9,954 nt of DNA from Eggerthellaceae bacterium (GCA_017533165.1 JAFXIM010000278.1:1-9954); one strand, 5' to 3'; positions 1-6,808 are shown, numbered from the stretch's first letter. Numbers and translations: made by a program. Notes: a model not told the origin generated them from the sequence alone.

Positions 1-1
1 G

Positions 2-928
2 GCTGAGAAAAGCGAGGATCATTACAACGCCACCATGCTCGTTCTTGAAACCATGCTGTCAAACGAAGGGCAGAACCATATCGCCCCCAACCACACCGCC
101 GTGCCCTACAACCAAGGCGTCACGTTGGAGCTGTCCAGCGAATTGAGGGAAATCGAGCCCTACATTGAATCAAACCACCTCTACATCAGACTGGCGTCAA
201 ACGACTTCTTCTCTGCATCTCACGAGGTTGTCCATCTCATGTTGAAGGGAGAATATGACGCAAATGAGGCATACGCCGCCTTCAATTCCCTGCTCAGCGA
301 GCAAGCCTCCCAGGACGCATCGATTTACACCTTCGAATCCGGCTTCGATTACGCCCTCGACGAGCAAAGCGGCAGAGAGTCTGCCTCGGTCATAGCCAAC
401 ACGCTACGCCTGGCCTGCGGATCGGATATCCTGATAGCCCCCTCAACCCTGTGCACCGGGCCCATCTATGCCTGCGACTACAGCAATGAAAACCTCGGCT
501 ACCTCATAGGCCCCAACAACCCCAACCTTTACACAAGCCAGCTCACTGGAGCAGAGGTCGTTGACCTCATGCAGCACATCGTGCTCCTTGAAGACGATTC
601 CCTGCCCACCGTGGTCAACAAGTACAACCTGCCCATAGTAAGCGGCATCGAGATGAAGGTATCGAAAAACCCCGACGGCAGCATCGACTTCAATGGCCTG
701 TCCCTCAACGGGAACCCCCTTGACGAGTCGGCCACCTACACCGTCACTTATGCGGAGAACAAGTCGATTGCCGGGCCCTGCCTAAGCCAAGCCCTCGGAT
801 CCGAGCGGGCCGAAGAGTTCTTCTCGGATGCGGGAAGCTCAAGCACGCTTGCCCGCAAGGCGTGGATAAACCATCTCACCTCGGACGGGCGGCTTGCCAA
901 GCCAAGCGACTACTTAGAGCTGACGTAA
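2..928 (+). CDS. Solute-binding protein / 5'-nucleotidase C-terminal domain fusion (5' end outside window)
   Basis: The frame is open from the first complete codon at position 2, so the gene starts upstream; 308 codons are visible and it ends in TAA at 926-928. The first ~100 visible residues resemble the C-terminal lobe of an extracellular ABC-type solute-binding protein: a 'LLSEEGQ'-like helix (MLSNEGQ), then VPYN, an 'EIEPYIES' segment and 'LKGEYDANEAYAAFN', like the usual 'G..ta.eAl' end. From about residue 120 to 290 it matches the 5'-nucleotidase C-terminal (substrate-binding) domain: 'SDILIAPS', 'LTGAEVVDLM', 'PIVSGIEMKV', then 'LNGNPLDESATYTVTYAEN'. No metallophosphatase catalytic domain is visible, although one could lie upstream. 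I infer a secreted or lipid-anchored ligand-binding protein, since signal peptide and anchor would be outside the window. A sensor kinase follows 156 bp downstream on the same strand, suggesting the protein presents a ligand to it. The 5'-nucleotidase-C call is firmer than the solute-binding call. Confidence 0.75.
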   Translation, partial: AEKSEDHYNATMLVLETMLSNEGQNHIAPNHTAVPYNQGVTLELSSELREIEPYIESNHLYIRLASNDFFSASHEVVHLMLKGEYDANEAYAAFNSLLSEQASQDASIYTFESGFDYALDEQSGRESASVIANTLRLACGSDILIAPSTLCTGPIYACDYSNENLGYLIGPNNPNLYTSQLTGAEVVDLMQHIVLLEDDSLPTVVNKYNLPIVSGIEMKVSKNPDGSIDFNGLSLNGNPLDESATYTVTYAENKSIAGPCLSQALGSERAEEFFSDAGSSSTLARKAWINHLTSDGRLAKPSDYLELT

Positions 929-931
929 CCA

Positions 932-957
932 GGCCTGGTCGCGAACTGGACCAGGCC
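932..957 (+). terminator. Perfect 9-bp hairpin just after the binding-protein stop
   Basis: GGCCTGGTC (932-940) and GACCAGGCC (949-957) are perfect inverted repeats around an 8-nt loop, starting 4 nt after the stop codon. There is no T-run behind the stem, so it is not a canonical intrinsic terminator. It could attenuate read-through into the kinase gene, protect the 3' end of the upstream mRNA, or be part of the neighbouring repeats. Confidence 0.4.
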
Positions 958-960
958 AAA

Positions 961-1066
961 CCACGCGACTAAGCCTGGAGCGCACGAGCGAGGCCAAGTC
1001 GAACCGCACGAGCGAGGCCAGGCCACGTAAGCTAAGCCAAGCCACGCGACTAAGCCAGGCCGAACC
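961..1066. repeat. Cluster of short GC-rich direct repeats
   Basis: The spacer between the binding-protein and kinase genes is a mosaic of short repeated words. CCACGCGACTAAGCC occurs exactly at 961-975 and 1042-1056. CGCACGAGCGAGGCCA occurs exactly at 981-996 and 1005-1020, with a 24-bp period. A degenerate word ending in GAACC follows (991-1005 and 1053-1066). Words of the type 'aagcca', 'aggcca' and 'aggcc' recur throughout. I see no open reading frame on the plus strand and no recognisable promoter. The units are too short and irregular for CRISPR and do not match an IS end that I know. Confidence 0.6.
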
Positions 1067-1097
1067 AGCGGTCAGACAGCCAAGGTGGACAAGAACC

Positions 1098-1101
1098 GGA
1101 G
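1098..1101 (+). promoter_or_regulatory. Ribosome binding site deciding the kinase start
   Basis: GGAG lies 7 nt before the ATG at 1109. The alternative GTG at 1085 is preceded by 'cagacagccaag', which has no Shine-Dalgarno match, so the ATG at 1109 is preferred. Confidence 0.6.
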
Positions 1102-1108
1102 AAAACAA

Positions 1109-3640
1109 ATGGGCCGCAAGACCATACTCACAACAGCAGTCATCCTAGCGATTACCCTCATGCTTTCCTGCATGATGTACTTCCGTTTCATAGAGCGAAA
1201 GATCTTCGAGGAAAGCACGAGTCACCTTACTGAGATCTACGCCCAGGTCAACTCTTCGTTCAATTCGCTCGTTTCTCAAAACTGGGGCCTGCTCGACGAC
1301 TGGGGTTACTTCATCGACCACTTCACGACGGTGGAAGGCAGCTATTCGAGCGAGCTGCAATCCTTCTTGCTCGAAGTGCAGAAAACCTGGGGCTTCACAG
1401 ATTTCTACTTCCTCGATAGCAGCGGCAACTACATCACCGCCGAAGGCCAGCGCGGCTACCTCGACCTCGGGCCTCAAATCGAGGACCTCATGGTGGATCG
1501 CGACCACGTCATCGTCGACGGCACGCTGCCCGCAGGCGAGGCCCTCACCATATTCGCATCCCCCACCGAACGCGGCGCCTACCGCGATTTCGAGTACAGC
1601 GCCGTTGCCATCAGCTACAACAGCGTCGACATGTCCAACGCCCTCGACGTAGCGTCTTTCGAGGACGAATCCGAGTGCTATGTCGTCTACTCAGACGGAC
1701 GCGTGCTTATCTCCGCCAGCAGCTACGACGGCCAGGCCTACAACTACCAAGCCTACCTCAAGAAGAACGCAACCAATACCAATGTCAGCATGGACCAGGT
1801 GTGGGCATCCATCGCCAACGGCGAGACCGGCATTGTGGAATACTACTTGGGTGACACCAGCTACTACCTGTCCTACCAGCCCGTAGGCCTTCACGACTGG
1901 ACCCTTCTCGGCATTGTCCCCACAGACGTGGTGAACGCCAGCATGAACCAAATCCAATGGACCACCCTAGCCGTTTTCGCGGGCGCGTTTGCCCTCATCA
2001 GCGCAGCAGGTATCGCGTTCATGGTCCATCGCAACCGCCGAAACCTCGACGCGAAAGCCATGGAGCTCAAGTATCGCGAAGAGCTGTTCGGCGTTCTTGC
2101 AGACAGCACCAACGACATCTTCGTCATGTTCTCAAGCGACACCTTGGCGGTACGCTACATAAGCCCCAACATAGAACGGCTTATCGGAATCACAGCCGAA
2201 GAGGTCATGCACGACGTGCACGTCATATCTCACACGGCGGTAGACCCACGCTGCAACCTCATCAACGACGACATGTACTCCATCCCCATAGGCGAATATG
2301 CTCAGGCGGGATGCGAGCGCGTTCACCAAGGCACCGGCGAGAGGCGCTGGTATCTCGAGACGCTTTACCATCTCTCCATTGACGGCACCGAGAAGTTCAT
2401 CCTGGTGCTTTCCGATCGCACCGAAGAGCGCTTGGGTAATGAGATCCTCGAGCAAGCACTCGATCTCGCAAGAAGCTCCAACGAGGCAAAGGGCCACTTC
2501 CTCGCGAAGATGTCCCACGACATCCGCACGCCCATCAACGCCATAACGGGCGTCACCACCATCGCCCAGGAAAGCATCGGCGACGACGAGAAGCTTGCCA
2601 GCTGCCTCGACGTCATCGAACGCTCGACCAACCACCTGCTCAGCCTGATCAACGACGTTCTCGATATGTCCAAGATAGAAAGCGGACAGCTCTCCCTGCA
2701 GGCATCCACCTGCTCCATCGACGAGATCTTCGAAGAGGTGGAGCTCATCATAGCCCCGCAGGCGCATGCCAAAAACCAAAGCCTCAGCATAGACACCTCG
2801 GGCGTTCGCCACCGCATCCTCGTTTGCGACAAACTGCGCATCAACCAGGTGCTGCTCAACCTTCTCTCCAACGCCGTGAAGTACACGCCGGAGAAGGGCC
2901 GCGTTGCGGCAACCGTCACCGAGCTTTCCCAAGACAGCCCCCACCTCGCACGCATGCAGTTCACCATTTCCGACAACGGCATAGGCATGCCCACGGAATT
3001 CCTGAGCAGCATCTTCGAGCCCTTCGCCCGAAGCAGCCAAAACGACGTGGCCAGCATCCAGGGAAGCGGCTTGGGAATGCCCATCACCAAGGCCATCGTA
3101 GATGCCATGGGCGGAACCATCGTCATCGACAGCTCGGTGGGAAAGGGCAGCACCTTCACGGTGACGCTCGACCTTCCCATTGCCGAGGAAGAGCGCGACA
3201 AAACCCCAGCGATCGAAGACCAGAACATCCCGCCTTATAGTTACGAAGGTAAGCGCTTCCTGATCGTCGAGGACAACGAACTCAACGCCGAGATCCTCAA
3301 AGAGCTGCTCAACTTAGAAGGCGCCGTTTCAGATTGGGCGGAAAACGGGCGCCTCGGCGTCGAGGCCTTCAGGAGCAAACCTCCGCACTACTACGATGCC
3401 GTCCTCATGGACGTCATGATGCCCGAAATGAACGGCTACGAGGCCACCCAAGCTTTGCGCAAGCTGGCCGACGAAGGTGGCAGAGCCGATGCGGCCGACA
3501 TCATCATAGTGGCCCTCACCGCAAACGCCTTCGCCGACGACGTACAGGCAGCGCTCGAATCGGGCATGAACGCACATGTCGCAAAGCCGGTCAGAATGGA
3601 TGACCTCGGCAGGACCCTCGCTGAAGTGAGCGCGCGGTGA
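1109..3640 (+). CDS. Membrane-bound hybrid sensor histidine kinase
   Basis: This is an 843-aa inner-membrane sensor that autophosphorylates on His and passes the phosphate to its own receiver. Order: TM1 (~5-26), an extracytoplasmic Cache-like sensor (~30-280), TM2 (~283-306), a PAS domain (~322-440, 'ISPNIERLIGITAEEV'), HisKA with 'SHDIRTP' and phospho-acceptor His470, HATPase_c with N-box Asn588 ('LLSNAVKYTP'), G1 box 'DNGIGMP' (Asp622) and G2 box 'GSGLGMP' (~652), then a receiver (~715-840) with 'IVEDN', acceptor Asp768 ('LMDVMMPEMNG'), 'LTANAF' and Lys826 ('AKPV'). All catalytic motifs look intact. An in-frame GTG at 1085 would give 851 aa but lacks a ribosome binding site. No response regulator or Hpt gene lies next to it, so the phosphate must go to a partner elsewhere. 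It contains about a dozen ATA Ile codons, unlike the neighbouring deformylase gene. The signal sensed is unknown; the upstream secreted binding protein is the obvious co-receptor candidate. Confidence 0.93.
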   Translation: MGRKTILTTAVILAITLMLSCMMYFRFIERKIFEESTSHLTEIYAQVNSSFNSLVSQNWGLLDDWGYFIDHFTTVEGSYSSELQSFLLEVQKTWGFTDFYFLDSSGNYITAEGQRGYLDLGPQIEDLMVDRDHVIVDGTLPAGEALTIFASPTERGAYRDFEYSAVAISYNSVDMSNALDVASFEDESECYVVYSDGRVLISASSYDGQAYNYQAYLKKNATNTNVSMDQVWASIANGETGIVEYYLGDTSYYLSYQPVGLHDWTLLGIVPTDVVNASMNQIQWTTLAVFAGAFALISAAGIAFMVHRNRRNLDAKAMELKYREELFGVLADSTNDIFVMFSSDTLAVRYISPNIERLIGITAEEVMHDVHVISHTAVDPRCNLINDDMYSIPIGEYAQAGCERVHQGTGERRWYLETLYHLSIDGTEKFILVLSDRTEERLGNEILEQALDLARSSNEAKGHFLAKMSHDIRTPINAITGVTTIAQESIGDDEKLASCLDVIERSTNHLLSLINDVLDMSKIESGQLSLQASTCSIDEIFEEVELIIAPQAHAKNQSLSIDTSGVRHRILVCDKLRINQVLLNLLSNAVKYTPEKGRVAATVTELSQDSPHLARMQFTISDNGIGMPTEFLSSIFEPFARSSQNDVASIQGSGLGMPITKAIVDAMGGTIVIDSSVGKGSTFTVTLDLPIAEEERDKTPAIEDQNIPPYSYEGKRFLIVEDNELNAEILKELLNLEGAVSDWAENGRLGVEAFRSKPPHYYDAVLMDVMMPEMNGYEATQALRKLADEGGRADAADIIIVALTANAFADDVQAALESGMNAHVAKPVRMDDLGRTLAEVSAR

Positions 3641-3652
3641 GTATCCAGCGGC

Positions 3653-3658
3653 TATAAT
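3653..3658 (+). promoter_or_regulatory. -10 box of a promoter for the deformylase-like gene
   Basis: A perfect TATAAT lies 12 nt after the kinase stop codon. No convincing -35 hexamer is present at 16-18 bp spacing (that stretch is GC-rich and overlaps the kinase stop). The predicted transcription start is about 3665, giving a leader of roughly 63 nt. Confidence 0.5.
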
Positions 3659-3664
3659 AGACAT

Positions 3665-3687
3665 GCTTTCGCCCGCGATGCGAAAGC
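3665..3687 (+). promoter_or_regulatory. Leader hairpin at the predicted 5' end of the deformylase-like mRNA
   Basis: GCTTTCGC (3665-3672) and GCGAAAGC (3680-3687) pair perfectly over 8 bp around a 7-nt loop. The stem begins about 7 nt downstream of the TATAAT box, so it would form the extreme 5' end of the transcript, as in 5'-stabilising stem-loops. It could instead end transcription of the kinase gene, but no T-run follows. Confidence 0.5.
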
Positions 3688-3727
3688 CACGTAGGATACA
3701 CCACCAACGACACCGATTGGATTACCT

Positions 3728-4147
3728 ATGATCAAAGAGCTCATCACCGACGAGGAATTCCTGAAGCAGCCCTCCGCTGAGGCAACCATCGAGGACGCCT
3801 CCATCGCGCAGGACCTTATCGACACCATGGAGTCTATGGCCGACAACTGCGCTTGCCTTGCTGCCAACCAGATCGGCGAGCTGAAAGCCATCATCGCCTA
3901 TGAGCACAACGGCAAGATCTACGTCATGTACAACCCGGTCATCAAGCAGGCCATCGTCCCCTACATGGCAACTGAAGGCTGCCTGAGCCTCAACTACGAC
4001 ACCGAGTCCAAGCGCTACAAGCGCATCACCGTTGAGTTCCAGGCCATCGAAGACGGCAAGTTCGTCACCCGCAAGCGCAAGCTCACCGAATGGACCGCCC
4101 AGGTCGTCCAGCACGCCATCGATCACTGCAACGGCATCCTGGTCTAG
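3728..4147 (+). CDS. Peptide deformylase homologue lacking the catalytic glutamate
   Basis: This is a 139-aa cytoplasmic protein of the short polypeptide-deformylase type (most true enzymes are 150-200 aa). Deformylases remove formate from the N-terminal fMet of new proteins using a metal held by one Cys and two His, with a Glu as general base. Motif 1 is divergent (CACLAANQIG, residues 41-50, usually GxGLAAxQ) but keeps Gln49. Motif 2 is intact (EGCLS, 83-87, metal ligand Cys85). Motif 3 reads QHAIDH (128-133): both metal-binding His residues (129, 133) remain, but Glu is replaced by Ala130 (codon GCC, 4115-4117). In Escherichia coli the equivalent Glu133 is essential. The protein may therefore bind metal and peptide without hydrolysis, or have another role. 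All 15 Ile codons are ATC, suggesting good expression. A weak ribosome binding site (GGA, 3719-3721) lies 6 nt before the start. It has its own promoter-like -10 box, and the next gene is 137 bp away. Confidence 0.88.
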   Translation: MIKELITDEEFLKQPSAEATIEDASIAQDLIDTMESMADNCACLAANQIGELKAIIAYEHNGKIYVMYNPVIKQAIVPYMATEGCLSLNYDTESKRYKRITVEFQAIEDGKFVTRKRKLTEWTAQVVQHAIDHCNGILV

Positions 4148-4158
4148 CACTGCACCAA

Positions 4159-4183
4159 AACGGCGCCTTAGCCAAAGGCCGTT
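4159..4183 (+). terminator. Possible weak stem-loop after the deformylase-like gene
   Basis: GCCTT (4165-4169) and AAGGC (4175-4179) form a 5-bp stem with a 5-nt loop. Outer AACG (4159-4162) and CGTT (4180-4183) extend it across a 2-nt bulge. It begins 12 nt after the stop codon. It has no T-run, so it is only a weak terminator candidate. Confidence 0.3.
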
Positions 4184-4202
4184 CAACGCCTGCGCAAAGC
4201 TC

Positions 4203-4252
4203 ATCCGCCTCCGCGAACGAACGTCGCTGCAGACTTCTGACCGGAGGCGGAT
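4203..4252 (+). promoter_or_regulatory. Perfect 11-bp inverted repeat upstream of the aldo/keto reductase gene
   Basis: ATCCGCCTCCG (4203-4213) and CGGAGGCGGAT (4242-4252) are exact inverted repeats separated by 28 nt. The second arm ends 4 bp before a -10-like TAATAT (4257-4262), which has no clear -35. The arrangement fits either an operator with two half-sites overlapping the promoter, or a leader/terminator hairpin in read-through RNA. The next start codon is 32 nt away. Confidence 0.4.
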
Positions 4253-4274
4253 CGCTTAATATCGCTGACCAAAC

Positions 4275-4280
4275 GGAGGT
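4275..4280 (+). promoter_or_regulatory. Ribosome binding site deciding the reductase start
   Basis: GGAGGT lies 4 nt before the ATG at 4285. The frame is open further upstream to an ATG at 4090 inside the deformylase-like gene, but that ATG has no such site and the homology starts at 4285. Confidence 0.75.
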
Positions 4281-4284
4281 TTCC

Positions 4285-5475
4285 ATGATTCGCAAGGACT
4301 TCAAAGGTAAAAGCCTGCCCCTCCTGGGCATGGGCTGCATGCGATTCCCCACCTTCGCAGACAAAAGCATCGATGAAGCGCGCACCTTCGAGCTGATAGA
4401 TCGCTGCCTGGAAAGCGGCGTCAACTACTTCGACACCGCACACCCGTATCACGAAGGCAACTCCGAGGTCGTCTTGGGAAAGGTCCTCGCCCGCCACAGC
4501 AGGGACAGCTTTTTCTTGGCTTCCAAGTACCCCGGCCATCAGATCAGTGAATCCTATGATCCCGCGGCCATATTCGAAGAGCAGCTTGAGAAATGCGGAG
4601 TCGACTACTTCGATTTCTACCTGCTGCACAACGTCTACGAAAACTCACTTGGCGTATACCTCGACCCTCAATGGGGCATTCTCGAGTACTTCAAGGCCCA
4701 GCGCGATGCCGGGCGCATCAAGCACCTTGGCTTCTCCACCCATGCAGCTGCGCCCTACATGGAAACCATTCTCGATGCCATCGGCGACGACATGGAGTTC
4801 TGCCAAATCCAGCTGAACTACCTGGATTGGACGTTGCAGGACGCTCAGAGAAAATGCGAGCTGCTAGTTGAGCGCGGCCTGCCCATCTTCGTCATGGAGC
4901 CCGTTCGCGGCGGAGCGCTGGCGAGCATCAAAAGCGACGCGCAGGCAAAGCTTAACGCCCTGCGCCCTAAAAGCTCGGCTGCCAGCTGGGCCTTCCGCTT
5001 CCTGCAGGATATTCCCGGCGTGTGCCTGATCCTCAGCGGCATGACCACCATGGAGCAGCTTGATGAGAACGTCGCCACCTTCGCATCAAAAGATCCGCTC
5101 TCGCCTAAGGAAAGAGCAGCTTTGCTCGAGGTGGCCGAAGGGATGAAGGATTCCCTTCCCTGCACCGCCTGCCGTTACTGCATGGACAACTGCCCGCAGA
5201 AGCTCGACATCCCCGATCTGCTGTTCGCATACAACGAGCTGCGCGCAGCCCCCTCGTTTTTGTTGAAAATGCGCATGGAAGCCCTGCCGAAAGAAAAGCA
5301 GCCCAACGCCTGCGTCTCGTGCGCCGCTTGCGTGCGCATGTGCCCGCAAGGCATCGACATCCCCAAGGAGCTGCATAACTTCAGCGCAGCCCTCAGCGAG
5401 CTCCCCAGCTGGGCGGCCATGTGCAAAGAGCGCGAAGAGGCAGCCCGCAAGCGTCGGGAAGATTCTCTTGGATAG
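4285..5475 (+). CDS. Aldo/keto reductase with C-terminal two-cluster ferredoxin domain
   Basis: This is a 396-aa cytoplasmic oxidoreductase of the COG1453-like group, in which an aldo/keto reductase TIM barrel is followed by a 4Fe-4S ferredoxin domain. Barrel start: 'LPLLGMGCMRFP' (residues 11-22). The AKR catalytic tetrad is complete: Asp50 ('YFDTA'), Tyr55 ('HPYHEG'), Lys81 ('LASKYP') and His115 ('YLLHNV'). The late-barrel motif 'VMEPVRGGALA' and 'LSGM' lie downstream. The tail has two CxxCxxCxxxCP motifs: Cys293/296/299/303 ('CTACRYCMDNCP') and Cys343/346/349/353 ('CVSCAACVRMCP'), each followed by Pro and 'DIP', enough for two [4Fe-4S] clusters. This suggests electron exchange between a carbonyl or hydroxyl substrate and a low-potential carrier, typical of strict anaerobes. 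The substrate cannot be read from the sequence. The start is set by GGAGGT. The gene stands alone and converges on the MFS gene 21 bp away. Confidence 0.92.
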   Translation: MIRKDFKGKSLPLLGMGCMRFPTFADKSIDEARTFELIDRCLESGVNYFDTAHPYHEGNSEVVLGKVLARHSRDSFFLASKYPGHQISESYDPAAIFEEQLEKCGVDYFDFYLLHNVYENSLGVYLDPQWGILEYFKAQRDAGRIKHLGFSTHAAAPYMETILDAIGDDMEFCQIQLNYLDWTLQDAQRKCELLVERGLPIFVMEPVRGGALASIKSDAQAKLNALRPKSSAASWAFRFLQDIPGVCLILSGMTTMEQLDENVATFASKDPLSPKERAALLEVAEGMKDSLPCTACRYCMDNCPQKLDIPDLLFAYNELRAAPSFLLKMRMEALPKEKQPNACVSCAACVRMCPQGIDIPKELHNFSAALSELPSWAAMCKEREEAARKRREDSLG

Positions 5476-5496
5476 GCTCGGGGTTTCTGCGACTGC

Positions 5497-6759
5497 CTAC
5501 CTGTACTTGCACAGCAGCATACCGCCGGCGCCCACCAGGCCAACCACCAAGGAAACCAAGGCGACAAGAGGCCAATTGGACATGTCGGCGCCCAAAAGCA
5601 TAGGCACGCCGTAGTTTCCAATGGTCTGGCCCAAGCACTGCATGAGCTTCAGCACGCCCATGCCCACGCCGAGCATGGCGGGGCAGTCAAGAATGCGCAC
5701 GAAAGCCGTGGGGCACACCGCTGAGACCGGCATGACGAAAATGCCCACCAATGCAACCGCAATCCACATGCCAAAGCCCGTGGTGGAACAAAGCAGATAC
5801 GTCGCCGGGCCCATGATAAGCAGACCGATGAGGTAGAAGGGCTTGCAGCGCCCGAAACGATCGACCAACATGCCCACGCCGATGCACGAGAACAGAGCCA
5901 GAGCCGTGATGGTGGTGAGCATCATGCCCGACTCAGCAGGGCTCATGCCCTCGCTCTGCATGAAGGTCGGCGAAAAGGACAGCGTGACGGCGATGATCAC
6001 GTTGTAGCAAACGTAGGGGAACAAAAACAGCAGCATGTTCGGCTTGAAGAAAACGCCGTAACCGGGAGCGCCCTCCGCTTCCGCTGCCGTATCGGATGAT
6101 CCGTCCTTTTCCACGGCCTTGGCACGCGCAGCCTCGGACCGCTGGAGAAGACCACCGGGATCCTTGACCACGAACAGGAACAGCAGACCGGTTATCAGGG
6201 CGAAAACCGCGTAGGCCATCCAGAGGCCGAGGTAGCCCACCGCCTCATACAAACGAGGGGTGATCACGCCGGAGATCAAGGTGCCGCCGCAGCCGTAGGT
6301 TCCCCAAATGCCCATGGCGGTTCCCAGACGCTCGGGTGCCACATAGCGCTCGATGGCAAGCGGGCCGCAGGTGATAATGATGATGTAGGCGATGCCCTCG
6401 ATGGCGCGGGACAAGATGAGCATGGTGCTGCCGCCGGCCACGGCCCCCACCAGCGAGCCGAGCACCACGAAGCCAACACCCGCCACCAGCATGGCCCGGG
6501 CGCCGAAGCGCTTGGCGGCAAATCCCACGGGAAGGGCCAGGATCAGGCCGACGAAGGTGAACATCGACATGAGCAGGGACACCTCGGTCTGACCCATGGC
6601 GAAGCGCTCGGTAAGGCTGGGCAGAATGGTGGTGAGTTTCATTTGCACCATCACGCTGGCAACGCCTACCAGGAATATCACCACGGAAACCAGCAGGAAG
6701 TTCTGCCTCTTCTCTGCGGGAAGATCGCTCCTCTGCGATCCACCGTCAACAACGCCCAT
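5497..6759 (-). CDS. Major facilitator superfamily transporter, 12 TM
   Basis: This is a 420-aa inner-membrane secondary transporter. Twelve hydrophobic segments are visible at about residues 20-40, 60-80, 88-108, 112-132, 147-167, 177-198, 241-263, 278-298, 306-325, 331-351, 361-388 and 397-417. A charged, Ala/Glu-rich loop of about 40 residues (199-240) between TM6 and TM7 is typical of the two-bundle MFS fold. Motif A-like sequences lie in both halves: 'GFAAKRFGAR' (79-88) and 'GMLVDRFGR' (296-304). The substrate is not predictable, though the layout resembles general anion or drug MFS carriers. The start at 6759 is chosen because AAGGGGGAG lies 6 nt upstream and the protein begins 'MGVVDGG'. 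The frame stays open to 6918, but that extension runs into the gatB terminator and is Pro/Gly-rich non-family sequence. The gene is convergent with the reductase and follows gatB on the same strand, separated by a strong terminator, so it should be expressed separately. Confidence 0.9.
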   Translation of the reverse strand: MGVVDGGSQRSDLPAEKRQNFLLVSVVIFLVGVASVMVQMKLTTILPSLTERFAMGQTEVSLLMSMFTFVGLILALPVGFAAKRFGARAMLVAGVGFVVLGSLVGAVAGGSTMLILSRAIEGIAYIIIITCGPLAIERYVAPERLGTAMGIWGTYGCGGTLISGVITPRLYEAVGYLGLWMAYAVFALITGLLFLFVVKDPGGLLQRSEAARAKAVEKDGSSDTAAEAEGAPGYGVFFKPNMLLFLFPYVCYNVIIAVTLSFSPTFMQSEGMSPAESGMMLTTITALALFSCIGVGMLVDRFGRCKPFYLIGLLIMGPATYLLCSTTGFGMWIAVALVGIFVMPVSAVCPTAFVRILDCPAMLGVGMGVLKLMQCLGQTIGNYGVPMLLGADMSNWPLVALVSLVVGLVGAGGMLLCKYR

Positions 6760-6765
6760 CCTTGC

Positions 6766-6771
6766 TCCCCC
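6766..6771 (-). promoter_or_regulatory. Ribosome binding site deciding the MFS start
   Basis: On the minus strand GGGGGA (part of AAGGGGGAG) ends 6 nt before the ATG at 6759. It supports this start over the in-frame ATG at 6918. Confidence 0.65.
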
Positions 6772-6802
6772 TTCGCAACGACCGAAAACAGCGCGTGCTG
6801 CT

Positions 6803-6808
6803 ATCATA
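6803..6808 (-). promoter_or_regulatory. Candidate -10 box for the MFS gene
   Basis: TATGAT on the minus strand (5 of 6 consensus bases) lies about 44 nt before the MFS start and downstream of the gatB terminator. No acceptable -35 is seen at 16-18 bp (a G-run is there instead), so this is tentative. The rest of the 181-bp gatB-MFS spacer (6760-6940) holds only the terminator and ribosome binding site. Confidence 0.3.

Noticed and set aside
961..1066. Possible CRISPR array
   Set aside because: Repeats of 15-16 bp occur twice each, unevenly spaced and overlapping in content, without unique spacers or cas genes.
914..1108. 64-aa minus-strand frame through the repeat spacer, with 'LASLVR'-like repeats
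   Set aside because: The apparent protein repeat only reflects the DNA repeats; no ribosome binding site or family support was seen.
2132..3228. Long minus-strand frames (302 and 287 aa) opposite the kinase
   Set aside because: They are shadows of the GC-biased codons of the kinase gene, which has full domain support; their sequences show no domain.
4090..4284. Upstream extension of the aldo/keto reductase frame to an ATG at 4090
   Set aside because: It overlaps the deformylase-like gene, has no ribosome binding site and no family similarity; GGAGGT before 4285 marks the real start.
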